A program made the position numbers and the translations under genes. Positions 47,297-56,962 of a stretch of DNA of 64,000 nt are shown piece after piece (the stretch's first letter is position 1; each line of letters starts with the position of its first letter). Location of the stretch: contig NZ_CP113920.1 of the NCBI RefSeq assembly GCF_029395535.1, forward strand, positions 1,364,001 through 1,428,000. The letters run 5' to 3'. Under the pieces are notes generated by a model that had not been told where the DNA came from, made no database searches, and saw nothing but the letters and a program-made list of their open reading frames with translations. The stretch is from Bifidobacterium sp. ESL0732 (lineage in GTDB: Bacteria; Actinomycetota; Actinomycetes; Actinomycetales; Bifidobacteriaceae).

Positions 47297-47767
47297 TTAG
47301 CGCACCGAAATCTTGACAACGACCTTGTGCACTGGTTCGGCGTTGTCCCCCACCCTGCCACGCGGGGCATGCATGTCTTCAGGATAAACGAGAACATAGT
47401 GGCCGGGGGTCAACAGCACTCGATTGTGATGTTGCGGGTGCGGATAGAAAACGATGTCGTTTTCCGCGTTGTACTCGGTGTTGGGCTCAACGCTGCCGGT
47501 ATCCCACCAACGCACATATTCCCGGCCTGAAAGCAGATAGTGCAGATCGATGTGGTCGTGGTGGCTCTCGTAGCTGATCGACTGGTAATCCATGGAATCG
47601 TAGCTCTGCAGATGCACGACAATATCGTCGGTGCCGTCCAAAGAATACGTTTCGTCGGCTTTGCCAGAAAGCTGTGCAGCATGGGTGTTGAGGTAGGCTA
47701 TCGCCTTGTCAATACGCTCGCGGACCTTGGGATCGGTGCGATAATCCATCGCATTTCCGTTTTCCAT
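47297..47767 (-). CDS. YhcH/YjgK/YiaL-family protein
   Basis: 156-residue single-domain cupin-like protein of the EbgC/YiaL/NanQ family. Family marks: LQSYDSMDYQSISYESHHDHIDLHYLLSG and YPHPQHHNRVLLTPGHYVLVYPEDMHAPRG, with the metal-binding His/Glu set. Members act as sugar anomerases or accompany sugar-acid catabolism; YiaL lies in the E. coli diketogulonate operon beside LyxK and SgbU, the same company as here. The start ATG at 47767 has AAAGGAG upstream; the much longer upstream frame crosses into lacI and is not coding. Confidence 0.88.
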   Translation of the reverse strand: MENGNAMDYRTDPKVRERIDKAIAYLNTHAAQLSGKADETYSLDGTDDIVVHLQSYDSMDYQSISYESHHDHIDLHYLLSGREYVRWWDTGSVEPNTEYNAENDIVFYPHPQHHNRVLLTPGHYVLVYPEDMHAPRGRVGDNAEPVHKVVVKISVR

Positions 47768-47826
47768 AATGATTCTCCTTTGCATCCTAAATGAATCACG
47801 AAAAGCATCGTTCTTGGTAGCGACAA

Positions 47827-47855
47827 CTAAAAACGCCGATAACGGAAAACGGCGT
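47827..47855 (-). terminator. Terminator of the lacI-family gene
   Basis: 6-bp stem ACGCCG/CGGCGT, extended by A-T pairs, with an 11-nt loop and TTTTT after it on the minus strand; about 50 bp after the regulator stop. Confidence 0.75.
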
Positions 47856-47904
47856 AAATCATTATGGACACGCTCGGATGAAAACCTGGGGAGAGGGCAA
47901 GAAC

Positions 47905-48891
47905 CTACCGAAGATCTGTCGAATCCCTGACCACCAGCTTCGATTGGATGATCCTGGTTTCGGGCTTGCCGCCAATCGGCGTTCCGCCTTCCAGCAATGT
48001 TTTGGCGGAGACATAGCCCATCGTGTACGAGTCCTGCCGTACCGCGGTGATTGCTGGATTCAGAAACTCCATCCAATCCCAATCCTCGAAGGAAATCACA
48101 CCGATATCACGACCGATGGCTATGTCGTGCTTCCTTGCGAATTTCAGGAAAATCTTCAGCGCCTCGCCGTTGGAGGTGAAAATTCCCTTTGGCCGGTTGG
48201 AGGAAGAGAAAAGTTGCGTCAGTCTTGTTTCCGCCTCATCCATCGCGTCAAAGGAAACAACAATCGGCTCCTGCTGGCCTTCGACGGCATCGAGATAAGC
48301 GTCGCAACGGATGGAACGAGTGGTCACCGATTTGATGTCGAGCGTAATAAAAGCAATAGGCGTGCATCCCTGATCCTGTAAATAATGGATAGCGTGCAAG
48401 GTGCTGTCGTAATTGTCGGAAGTGACGGTGGAAAACATTTCTTTTTTGAGCGGCCTGTCAATGAAAACGGTTTTGCGCGGATCCAACTTGGAAAGGAATT
48501 TTTCATTGTCGCCGCAGGTCTGGATGATTAGCCTGTCGACGCTGGATGACCTGAAATTCTTGATGATGTCACGTTCACGCTTGATGCTGCCGTCTGAAAT
48601 CGCAAACGCCGTGGACTGACCGCGTTCTTCGCAAGCGTCAAAAATGCCTTTCATGAACACAGACGAAAAAGGATTGCTGATGTCGGAGACGATGACACCG
48701 ACCGTCGGCATCTGACCACGCGCCAAACCCACGGCCACCTGGTTCGGACGGTAATCGAGCTCTTGGATTACCTTGGATACAATCCGCTGCGTGGATGGTG
48801 AAATCTTATCCCGTTCACCTCTGATATAGCGAGAGACAGTCGACTTTGAGACTCCGGCTTGCCGTGCAATATCTTTGATAGTGTAATGCAT
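47905..48891 (-). CDS. LacI-family transcriptional regulator
   Basis: 328 residues. The helix-turn-helix opens MHYTIKDIARQAGVSKSTVSRYIRGERDKIS, with the hinge helix LDYRPNQVAVGLARGQ. The periplasmic-binding-like effector domain follows (about 62-328). It is the only regulator in the sugar locus and lies upstream of it on the same strand, so it probably represses the operon through O1 and O2. A separate large inverted repeat upstream of its own start may serve autoregulation. Confidence 0.94.
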   Translation of the reverse strand: MHYTIKDIARQAGVSKSTVSRYIRGERDKISPSTQRIVSKVIQELDYRPNQVAVGLARGQMPTVGVIVSDISNPFSSVFMKGIFDACEERGQSTAFAISDGSIKRERDIIKNFRSSSVDRLIIQTCGDNEKFLSKLDPRKTVFIDRPLKKEMFSTVTSDNYDSTLHAIHYLQDQGCTPIAFITLDIKSVTTRSIRCDAYLDAVEGQQEPIVVSFDAMDEAETRLTQLFSSSNRPKGIFTSNGEALKIFLKFARKHDIAIGRDIGVISFEDWDWMEFLNPAITAVRQDSYTMGYVSAKTLLEGGTPIGGKPETRIIQSKLVVRDSTDLR

Positions 48892-48959
48892 TCTAGGCCT
48901 TTAACTCGACACTTTGGACAGATTCTACAATACCGTATCGAATGAATATCAGTCGGAGC

Positions 48960-49014
48960 GATGTCAACAATTGACTATGTTTTCAATGTGATTGCCAAGT
49001 CAATTGTCGACATC
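48960..49014. promoter_or_regulatory. Large inverted repeat upstream of the lacI-family gene
   Basis: Arms 48960-48976 (GATGTCAACAATTGACT) and 48998-49014 (AGTCAATTGTCGACATC) match at 16 of 17 positions, with a 21-bp spacer. Each arm is itself a partial palindrome (GTCAA-N3-TTGAC type), so it could be two operators. TTGACA and TTGACT in the arms could be -35 boxes on the minus strand, placing the sites over the regulator's promoter. The sequence differs from O1/O2. Confidence 0.6.
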
Positions 49015-49107
49015 ACGTCCACTGGTACCGTTCACGCCTCGATACCTTTGGCGCGAGAGCACTTTATCGTATTACATTATTATATTACTTTCAGGATTCT
49101 TTTTAAA

Positions 49108-52100
49108 TTACTCCATATCGGAGGCGAAGAGCTGCTTCGCGTGCTCCTGTATGCTCATCACCTGGTAGTCGTTGGCCTTGACCGCTTCGATGGCCAGCAA
49201 AACAGCAGAGAACTCGGTGATGGTGGTGAACTGCGGAACGTCGGCAATCACAGCCGAGGCACGGATGGCGTAACCGTCGGAACGGGAACCGCGGGTGCTC
49301 GGGGTGTTGAGGACCATATCGATTTCGCCGTCCTCAATCATCTCAACCGGGTTCTTGCCGATGACGTCATCGCCGTAGCGTTCGCGCAGCTTACGCTTCT
49401 CATCCTCGGTGGCATTAAGCTTGCTCACCACTTTGGACTCGATGCCATAGCGGCGCAGCACGGAAGCAGTGCCGTCGGTGGCGCACAGGGTGAAGCCGAG
49501 CTCATGCAAGCGCGTGGCAATCAAAGGCAGCTGACGCTTGTCGGTGTCAGAAACCGAGAGGAACACGTTACCGTGCGTAGGCAGACCACCTTCGTAGGCA
49601 GCAAGCTGGGACTTGGCGAACGCGTGCGGGAAATCGCGGTCGAAGCCCATGACCTCACCTGTCGAGTGCATCTCAGGCCCGAGCAGCGTGTCAACAGAAC
49701 GGCCAGCCTCGGTGCGGAAACGCTTGAACGGCAAGACGGATTCCTTGACAGCGACCTGCTGGCCGGAACGAATGGTGCCGCCGTCGCCCTTGGGCAGCAG
49801 CAAGCCACGTTTGCGTTGATCGGCAATGGTCTCCCCCACCATGATGCGGGCCGCCGCCTTGGCCAGCGCCACGCCGGTCGCCTTGGAGGCGAAGGGAATG
49901 GTGCGGGAAGCGCGCGGGTTGGCCTCGATGACATAGAGCGTGTTGGCCATGTAGGCGAACTGTACGTTCATCACGCCGCGTACGCCACAACCTTCGGCGA
50001 TGGCAAGTGTTGCCTTGCGCAGACGCTGAATCTGGTCATCGGAAAGCGTGGAAGGCGGCAGGGTGCAGGCCGCGTCGCCGGAATGGACACCGGCTTCCTC
50101 GACGTGCTCCATGATGCCGCCGATGTAGAGTTCCTTGCCGTCGTAGAGCGCGTCCACATCGATTTCGATGGCGTCCTGAAGGAACTTGTCGATCAGCAGC
50201 GGCGAAGGCAGACGGCCGGAAACCACTGAGTCGGCCTTGGCCTGGTCAAGTGCGCGATCGACATATTTCTCGAGCTGGGCATCGTCGTAAACAATTTCCA
50301 TACCACGCCCGCCAAGCACGTAGCTCGGGCGCACCAGCACCGGATAGCCGATGGAATGGGCAGCTTCCAGTGCCTCTTCAATGTTGAGCGCGGTGCCGTA
50401 GCGAGGAGCATTGAGCTTTTCGCGACGCAGTACTTCGCCGAACAGCTCGCGATTTTCGGCCAGATCAATGGACTCAGGCGAAGTGCCCAGAATCGGGACG
50501 CCAGCGGCCTTGAGACGTGCGGCCAACGAAAGCGGGGTCTGACCACCGAGCTGGACGATGACGCCCTTGATGGGGCCGAGCTTCTTTTCGGCTTCGTAAA
50601 TCTCCATCACATCTTCGAAGGTGAGCGGTTCGAAGTAGAGCCGGTCGGACATGTCGTAATCGGTGGAGACCGTCTCGGGGTTGCAGTTGACCATGATGGT
50701 GTCATAGTCCTTGCCAAGCTCCTGCACCGCGTGCACACAAGTGTAGTCGAACTCGATGCCTTGGCCGATACGGTTGGGGCCGGAGCCGAGGATGATGACG
50801 GCCTCGCGATCGCGCGGCTTCAGTTCGGATTCGTCGGCGTAGCAGGAATAGTAATACGGTGTGACCGCATCAAATTCGGCGGCGCAAGTGTCGACGGTCT
50901 TGTAGACCGGACGCAGGCCATAGTTGTGGCGCAGCTCGCGAATCGTATTCTCGCCCTCGTCGCCCAAGTGACGCAGATGCGCAATCTGCAGATCGGAGAG
51001 TCCGGCCAGCTTGGCCTTCTTCAACAGCTTCGGCGACAGGATTTCCGTGAACCGGACCTCCATCGCGGTCTGGTTGATCAACGCGAACTGCTTAAGGAAC
51101 CACGGGTCGATCTTGGTGGCGTCGTAAAGCTGTTCGAGAGTGGCACCGCCCCACAGAGCGCGCTGCACCTGAAGGTAGCGGTTTTCGGTAGGCGTGCGCA
51201 TATCTTCAAGCAACTGGTCGACCTCGGCCTGGTCGGGCTTGGTGCCGTCCCAGCTGAAGCCCATGTGGCGCTTATCGATGGAACGCATGGCCTTGCCCAG
51301 CGACTCCTGGAAGTTGCCACCGAGAGCCATCGCCTCGCCCACCGACTTCATCGAAGTGGTCAACGTCGGGTCGGCGCCCGGGAACTTTTCGAACGTAAAA
51401 CGCGGCACTTTGGTGACCACGTAGTCGATGGTCGGCTCGAAGCAAGCCGGTGTGGACTGGGTGATGTCGTTGCGAATCTCGTCCAAGCTATAGCCGAGCG
51501 CGAGCTTCGTGGCGATTTTGGCAATCGGGAAACCGGTGGCCTTCGAAGCCAGAGCCGATGAACGGGAGACACGCGGGTTCATTTCGATGACGATGATGCG
51601 GCCGTTTTTCGGATTGACGGCAAACTGGATGTTGCAGCCGCCGGTGTCGACGCCAACGCCACGGATGATGGCGATGCCGATGTCGCGCATACGCTGGTAT
51701 TCACGGTCTGTCAGAGTAAAGGTCGGGGCCACCGTTATGGAATCGCCTGTGTGCACACCGACCGGGTCGACGTTTTCGATCGGGCAGACGACCACGACGT
51801 TGTCGTTACGGTCGCGCATGAGCTCGAGCTCGTATTCCTTCCAGCCTTCGATGCCCTCTTCGATCAGGACCTCGTTGGTAGGCGAATAGTGGATGCCCGC
51901 ACCGGCAATGCGGTGCAGTTCCTCCTCGTTATGCGCGATGCCGGAACCCAAGCCGCCCATGGTGAAACTCGGGCGAACGACGACCGGGAAACCGAGCTTG
52001 GCGACGATGGCATCGACTTCTTCGAGGGTATGGGCCACGTCGCTGCGGGCGGATTCGCCGCCGACGGATTCCACGACCTTTTTGAACTGTTCGCGGTCCT

Positions 52101-52479
52101 CGCCGCGATCGATGGCCGCGAGCGAGGCGCCGATGAGTTCGACGTGGTATTTGTCGAGCACGCCGGCTTTGCCCAAAGCTTCAGCAGCGTTCAACGCGGT
52201 CTGGCCACCGAGTGTCGGCAGCAGGGCATCTGGGCGTTCCTTGGCGATGATTCGCTCGAGAATCGGCACATCGATTGGCTCGATATACGTGGCATCGGCC
52301 ATTTCCGGATCGGTCATGATGGTGGCCGGGTTGGAGTTGACGAGGATGACGCGGATGCCTTCCTCGCGTAGCACGCGGCAGGCCTGGGTTCCGGAATAGT
52401 CGAATTCCGCGGCCTGCCCGATGACGATGGGGCCGGAGCCAATGACCATGACAGATTTGATGTCCTGACGTTTCGGCAT
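49108..52479 (-). CDS. carB: Carbamoyl-phosphate synthase large subunit
   Basis: 1123 residues. Makes carbamoyl phosphate for pyrimidines and arginine from bicarbonate, ATP and ammonia supplied by CarA. Two homologous ATP-grasp halves are visible (starting [21 protein letters not shown] and [21 protein letters not shown]), with an oligomerisation region between. A C-terminal MGS-like allosteric domain (about 970-1100) follows. The start ATG overlaps the carA stop by one base. The length is slightly above the usual 1070-1110. Confidence 0.98.
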   Translation of the reverse strand: MPKRQDIKSVMVIGSGPIVIGQAAEFDYSGTQACRVLREEGIRVILVNSNPATIMTDPEMADATYIEPIDVPILERIIAKERPDALLPTLGGQTALNAAEALGKAGVLDKYHVELIGASLAAIDRGEDREQFKKVVESVGGESARSDVAHTLEEVDAIVAKLGFPVVVRPSFTMGGLGSGIAHNEEELHRIAGAGIHYSPTNEVLIEEGIEGWKEYELELMRDRNDNVVVVCPIENVDPVGVHTGDSITVAPTFTLTDREYQRMRDIGIAIIRGVGVDTGGCNIQFAVNPKNGRIIVIEMNPRVSRSSALASKATGFPIAKIATKLALGYSLDEIRNDITQSTPACFEPTIDYVVTKVPRFTFEKFPGADPTLTTSMKSVGEAMALGGNFQESLGKAMRSIDKRHMGFSWDGTKPDQAEVDQLLEDMRTPTENRYLQVQRALWGGATLEQLYDATKIDPWFLKQFALINQTAMEVRFTEILSPKLLKKAKLAGLSDLQIAHLRHLGDEGENTIRELRHNYGLRPVYKTVDTCAAEFDAVTPYYYSCYADESELKPRDREAVIILGSGPNRIGQGIEFDYTCVHAVQELGKDYDTIMVNCNPETVSTDYDMSDRLYFEPLTFEDVMEIYEAEKKLGPIKGVIVQLGGQTPLSLAARLKAAGVPILGTSPESIDLAENRELFGEVLRREKLNAPRYGTALNIEEALEAAHSIGYPVLVRPSYVLGGRGMEIVYDDAQLEKYVDRALDQAKADSVVSGRLPSPLLIDKFLQDAIEIDVDALYDGKELYIGGIMEHVEEAGVHSGDAACTLPPSTLSDDQIQRLRKATLAIAEGCGVRGVMNVQFAYMANTLYVIEANPRASRTIPFASKATGVALAKAAARIMVGETIADQRKRGLLLPKGDGGTIRSGQQVAVKESVLPFKRFRTEAGRSVDTLLGPEMHSTGEVMGFDRDFPHAFAKSQLAAYEGGLPTHGNVFLSVSDTDKRQLPLIATRLHELGFTLCATDGTASVLRRYGIESKVVSKLNATEDEKRKLRERYGDDVIGKNPVEMIEDGEIDMVLNTPSTRGSRSDGYAIRASAVIADVPQFTTITEFSAVLLAIEAVKANDYQVMSIQEHAKQLFASDME

Positions 52480-53786
52480 TACTTGTTCTCCTTGTCAGCG
52501 GCGGCGGTTTGACCGGTGGTGTTGTTATTCGGCTGCGATAGTGATGTCGGTGTCGCGAGTACGGATGAGACCGGCTCCCCAGCCTTGTGGGCACGCATCA
52601 GCTCCACGAAGCGATCGAAGAGATAGGCGGCATCGTGCGGACCTGCGGCGGCTTCAGGGTGATATTGCACCGAGAAGGCAGGAATATCAACGCATTGCAG
52701 GCCTTCAACCACATCGTCGTTCAGGTCGATATGGGAAACAAAGACCTTGCCGAATTTACCGTTATCATACGGCGATTCCAGTATCTTGCCGATTGGGGCA
52801 TCGACCGCGAACCCGTGATTATGGGCGGTGATCTCGACCTTTCCGGTGGTCATATCCTTGACCGGCTGGTTGACGCCGTGATGTCCGAACTTGAGCTTGT
52901 AGGTGTCAAAGCCGAGCGCACGTCCGAAAAGCTGATTGCCAAAGCAGATGCCGAAGAAGGGGTATCCGGCATCGAGGACCTGGCGTAGCAGATCGACTTC
53001 GGGGACGGCTTCTTCCGGGTCGCCCGGGCCGTTCGAGAAGAAGACTCCGTCGGGATTTAAGGCTTTGATTTCGTCGAAGGTGACGGTGGACGGCACAACG
53101 TGCACACGACAACCGCGCTCGGACAAGCGATGTGGTGTCATCCCTTTGATACCAAGATCAACCGCGGCCACAGTGAACAGGGGTTCTTTGCCTTCGAAAT
53201 CACCGCTGGGCTCGACAGTATAGGTCTCGTTGGTGCTCACATGGTCGTAAAGCCTAGCTCCCTGCATCTTTGGCGAGGCTAGGACTTCCTGCAGCAACGC
53301 ATCAACAGGACGCAACGCACCCGTCGCTTCATCAAGCAACGCATCACCCGAGAAAATACCGGCGCGCATCACGCCTGCACTGCGCAGATGACGCACCAGT
53401 TTACGGGTGTCGATATTGCTGATGCCAACGATATTGTCGCCTTGGAGCTCGTCATCAAGGCTGTCGTTCGCCCGCCAATTGCTCACGTTCGGACTGGGTT
53501 GACGCACAACGTAACCGGCCACCCAGACTCGCTTGGATTCGGGGTCCTCGTCGTTGACCCCTGTGTCGCCAATATGCGGGAAGGTCTGCACAACAATCTG
53601 CTGATCGTAGCTCGGGTCGGTTATCGTCTCCTGATAACCGGTCATGGCCGTCGCGAAAACAATTTCACCGAACGTCGAACCAAGCTTGCCGTAAGGCTTG
53701 CCTACATAAAGCTGGCCGTCTTCCAACAACAGCACAGCATCATCCTTAGAATACTGTGCGGCTGTTGCTGCTTGCTGACTCACCAC
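52479..53786 (-). CDS. carA: Carbamoyl-phosphate synthase small subunit
   Basis: 435-residue glutaminase subunit. The N-terminal CPSase domain includes [35 protein letters not shown]. The class I amidotransferase domain carries the catalytic Cys in [16 protein letters not shown] and the His/Glu pair in [12 protein letters not shown]. The start is a GTG at 53786 with AAGGGGGA upstream; the next codon is also GTG. A Ser/Asn/Thr-rich tail of about 30 residues follows the core. It follows nusB by 96 bp and overlaps carB. Confidence 0.97.
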   Translation of the reverse strand: MVSQQAATAAQYSKDDAVLLLEDGQLYVGKPYGKLGSTFGEIVFATAMTGYQETITDPSYDQQIVVQTFPHIGDTGVNDEDPESKRVWVAGYVVRQPSPNVSNWRANDSLDDELQGDNIVGISNIDTRKLVRHLRSAGVMRAGIFSGDALLDEATGALRPVDALLQEVLASPKMQGARLYDHVSTNETYTVEPSGDFEGKEPLFTVAAVDLGIKGMTPHRLSERGCRVHVVPSTVTFDEIKALNPDGVFFSNGPGDPEEAVPEVDLLRQVLDAGYPFFGICFGNQLFGRALGFDTYKLKFGHHGVNQPVKDMTTGKVEITAHNHGFAVDAPIGKILESPYDNGKFGKVFVSHIDLNDDVVEGLQCVDIPAFSVQYHPEAAAGPHDAAYLFDRFVELMRAHKAGEPVSSVLATPTSLSQPNNNTTGQTAAADKENK

Positions 53787-53882
53787 GAGTCCCCCTTGCT
53801 CCGGGCCCGTGTGCGGACTCGGAAATAACTGGACCGGAAAAACAAATTCGCGGCCCGGCCACCGTACCGCGGTCAGAACTAA

Positions 53883-54731
53883 TTACACAATTGTTGAATC
53901 ATTGTCGCCATCTGGTGGCAACGGTTGTCCCTCACCAGCCGAATCAGGCTGGATCGGTACGTCATTGGGTGATGACGAATCGCTGAGGTCATCGCTTGAA
54001 ACTTTGGTTTCTGCAGAATCTGCATCACCAAAAGTTGATACTTCTCCTGAGCTTCCATCTTCGCTCGTTAAGTTGGCAGAATTAGCCGAAGTATCCGGCT
54101 CGTCTACAGACATTGAATCGATATTTTCTTCATCAGAAGATTCGGCACCATCCGCTTCTGGTTCGGTTTCGGGTGCAGTCTCAAACGGCACACCATCACC
54201 TTTGCCGGAAATGCCGCGGGATTGGAGGAAACCAGGAGCGGTAGGCGAGTTGAGTCGACGCTCCGCGGCTTCACGTTCCGCCTTCTCCTTGGCCTCGGCT
54301 TCGTGCGCAGCCTTGATGCCGGCAAGAACCGAGTCCTTGTCATCGCAAATGGCGCTCAGCAGACCATGAATAAACGCCGGCGAATCATCATCGGAAAGGG
54401 TCTTCGCCAATCCCAATGCCTCGTCGATGGCAACCCGATCGGGCACATCGTCGTTGAAGAGAATCTCCCAAGCGGCAATCCGCAGAATGTTTCTGTCGAC
54501 CACAGCCATCCGGCGCAGAGGCCACTTCGTGGAATGATCTTCAAGCGCCCGGTCGATACCGGCTCGCTCATCGGCCACACCGTGGACAATCTGAATGGCG
54601 TAATCAGGCAACGGAGTCTGGGCCCCTGGTTCGGCAATGCGTTCGGCGAGCAGCGACGGAATGTCCTGCCCCTTCTCATCCGCTTCGTAGAGCGTATTCA
54701 GCGCCCGTTTGCGAGCTGTCGAACGTGCCAT
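53883..54731 (-). CDS. nusB: Transcription antitermination factor NusB with acidic extension
   Basis: 282 residues, against about 140-190 for typical NusB. The RNA-binding helical NusB domain occupies about 1-145: MARSTARKRALNTLYEADEKG at the start and FNDDVPDRVAIDEALGLAKTLSDDDSPAFIHGLL at the end of the core. The remaining roughly 135 residues are a charged linker followed by a low-complexity Ser/Glu/Asp-rich tail with no predicted fold. NusB pairs with S10 in rRNA antitermination. It lies 98 bp after efp and upstream of carA, an arrangement seen in other actinobacteria. Confidence 0.93.
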   Translation of the reverse strand: MARSTARKRALNTLYEADEKGQDIPSLLAERIAEPGAQTPLPDYAIQIVHGVADERAGIDRALEDHSTKWPLRRMAVVDRNILRIAAWEILFNDDVPDRVAIDEALGLAKTLSDDDSPAFIHGLLSAICDDKDSVLAGIKAAHEAEAKEKAEREAAERRLNSPTAPGFLQSRGISGKGDGVPFETAPETEPEADGAESSDEENIDSMSVDEPDTSANSANLTSEDGSSGEVSTFGDADSAETKVSSDDLSDSSSPNDVPIQPDSAGEGQPLPPDGDNDSTIV

Positions 54732-54829
54732 CTAGCCAGTTGCCTCCCAGTCAAGTCTTCGCGGATTACCGCTAGCAAATATAGTATTCCGACTTGGGTG
54801 ACGTCGTCGCGCCAAGCCGGAAAGGAAAA

Positions 54830-55396
54830 TCAGTTGTTTTCGCGTCCGAGGTAGGAACCGTCGCGAGTATCGACCTTAACCATTTCGCCTTCGCCCACGA
54901 AAAGCGGCACCTGGATCTCGGCACCGGTTTCGACGGTGGCAGGCTTCGTACCGGCGTTTGAACGGTTGCCCTGTACGCCAGGCTCGGTCTGCGTGACCTT
55001 GAGCACGACGGATGCAGGAAGCTCAACGCTCAGCGGAGTGCCGTCGTGGAAGCTGATGATGCAGTCGGTGCCCTCAAGCAGGTACTTCGCCTGATCGCCG
55101 ACGAGCTCCTTGGGAATGTTAACCTGATCGTAGGTGGTCATGTCCATGAAGACGAAGCTGTCGCCTTCTTCATAGGAATACTGCAGCGTACGGTTGTCAA
55201 CGGTTTCGAAGTCCATCTTCATGCCGGCGTTGAACGTCCTGTCGACGATCTTGCCCGAGAGCACGTTCTTGATGGTGGTACGCACGAAAGCCGGACCCTT
55301 GCCGGGCTTGACGTGCTGGAATTTCGTGACGGTCCAGAGCTGTCCGTCCAGGTTCAATACCGACCCGTTTTTGATGTCATTACTAGTTTGTGCCAC
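54830..55396 (-). CDS. efp: Elongation factor P
   Basis: 188 residues in the three-domain EF-P form, which relieves ribosome stalling at polyproline. The N-terminal KOW-like domain contains [23 protein letters not shown], with the tip residue at Lys in KPGKGPA; the C-terminal domain is [43 protein letters not shown]. The start is a GTG at 55396. It is the first gene of an efp-nusB-carA-carB group. Confidence 0.97.
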   Translation of the reverse strand: MAQTSNDIKNGSVLNLDGQLWTVTKFQHVKPGKGPAFVRTTIKNVLSGKIVDRTFNAGMKMDFETVDNRTLQYSYEEGDSFVFMDMTTYDQVNIPKELVGDQAKYLLEGTDCIISFHDGTPLSVELPASVVLKVTQTEPGVQGNRSNAGTKPATVETGAEIQVPLFVGEGEMVKVDTRDGSYLGRENN

Positions 55397-55520
55397 GTCT
55401 CGTCACCTTAGTCATTTACTTTTCAAACGATTTGCATTCCATAAAATGCCTCAGCAATTATGCCACGGCGTGTGTACAGCAGACAAGTCGGATGTTGTCT
55501 GAATTTCACTTATAGATACA

Positions 55521-55554
55521 GTTGTGCCCCACACCTTTCGGTGCAGGGCACAAC
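55521..55554 (-). terminator. Terminator-like hairpin after tuf
   Basis: Stem GTTGTGCCC...GGGCACAAC, extended by interrupted pairs to a TTTC loop, 36 bp after the tuf stop and upstream of the efp group. No T run follows on the minus strand, so termination strength is uncertain. Confidence 0.65.
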
Positions 55555-55589
55555 AATAAGTAAGTAAATCTACAACTTATGTTCTAGAA

Positions 55590-56792
55590 CTACTCAATCA
55601 CCTTGGTGACACGGCCTGAGCCGACGGTGTGGCCGCCTTCACGAACTGCGAAGGTCAGGCCCTCTTCCATCGCGACGGGCTGAATCAGCTCGACGGAGAA
55701 GGTGGCGTGATCGCCAGGCTGAACCATCTCAACGCCTTCCGGCAGCGTGATGACGCCGGTGACGTCGGTGGTGCGGAAGTAGAACTGCGGACGATAGTTG
55801 GAGAAGAACGGCGAATGACGGCCGCCCTCATCCTTCGTCAAGACGTAGACTTCGCCCTCGAACTTGTGGTGCGGGGTCACGGTGCCGGGCTTGGCCACAA
55901 CCTGGCCGCGCTCGACGTCGTCACGGTTGATGCCACGGAGCAGCAGACCAGTGTTGTCGCCAGCCTCGGCCTCATCCATCTGCTTGTGGAAGGTCTCAAT
56001 GGAGGTGACAGTGGTGGTCTGGGTCGGACGAAGGCCGACGATCTCTGCCGGGGCGTTGACCGGGATACGGCCACGCTCAACACGGCCGGTCACCACGGTG
56101 CCACGGCCGGAGATGGTGAAGACATCTTCGATAGGCATCAGGAACGGCTTGTCAAGGTCGTGGACAGGGGTCGGGATGTAATCGTCGACGGCGTCCATGA
56201 GTTCCTTGATGGTCTGGACCCACTTGTCGTGATCCGGAGCGTCATCATGCAGAGCGCCATAGGCGGAGGTGCGGATGACCGGGCAGTCACGATCGAAGCC
56301 GTTTTCTTCGAGGAGGTCGCGGACCTCTTCTTCGACGAGTTCGATGAGCTCTTCGTCATCGACCATATCGCACTTGTTGAGCGCAACGAGAATCTTCGGC
56401 ACGCCTACCTGGCGAGCGAGCAGAACGTGCTCGCGGGTCTGAGCCATCGGGCCATCAGTGGCGGCGACCACGAGGATCGCGCCATCCATCTGAGCGGCGC
56501 CGGTGATCATGTTCTTCACGAAATCGGCGTGGCCGGGGCAATCCACGTGAGCATAGTGGCGCTTGGCCGTCTGATACTCGATGTGGGCGATGTTGATGGT
56601 GATACCACGCTGCTTCTCTTCAGGAGCAGCATCGATCTGATCGAAGTCATACTCCGGGTTGAGGTCGGGGTACTCTTCGTGCAGCACCTTCGAGATGGCC
56701 GCGGTCAGGGTCGTCTTACCGTGATCAACGTGGCCAATGGTGCCAATATTAACGTGCGGCTTAGTCCGCTCGTACTTTTCCTTTTCTGCCAT
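55590..56792 (-). CDS. tuf: Elongation factor Tu
   Basis: 400-residue GTPase delivering aminoacyl-tRNA to the ribosome. G motifs: [27 protein letters not shown] and a SAY variant. Domain 2 and 3 marks include [13 protein letters not shown] and [24 protein letters not shown]. The start ATG has AGGAGGAC upstream. It is the last gene of the str operon, 170 bp after fusA; that gap may hold a second tuf promoter. Confidence 0.99.
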   Translation of the reverse strand: MAEKEKYERTKPHVNIGTIGHVDHGKTTLTAAISKVLHEEYPDLNPEYDFDQIDAAPEEKQRGITINIAHIEYQTAKRHYAHVDCPGHADFVKNMITGAAQMDGAILVVAATDGPMAQTREHVLLARQVGVPKILVALNKCDMVDDEELIELVEEEVRDLLEENGFDRDCPVIRTSAYGALHDDAPDHDKWVQTIKELMDAVDDYIPTPVHDLDKPFLMPIEDVFTISGRGTVVTGRVERGRIPVNAPAEIVGLRPTQTTTVTSIETFHKQMDEAEAGDNTGLLLRGINRDDVERGQVVAKPGTVTPHHKFEGEVYVLTKDEGGRHSPFFSNYRPQFYFRTTDVTGVITLPEGVEMVQPGDHATFSVELIQPVAMEEGLTFAVREGGHTVGSGRVTKVIE

Positions 56793-56962
56793 TACTTTGT
56801 CCTCCTGGACGTTTCGTAGTTATTCCCGAGCTTTTCAGCATCGAGATACTCGCTACAGTTTACTGGGTTTCTGGGTTACCTGCCACAAAGTGCCCGAACC
56901 CAGTCAGCGCTTGAAAATTCTAACGCCGACTGGAGACAGACACGCCTTGGGCGAAGTATTTT

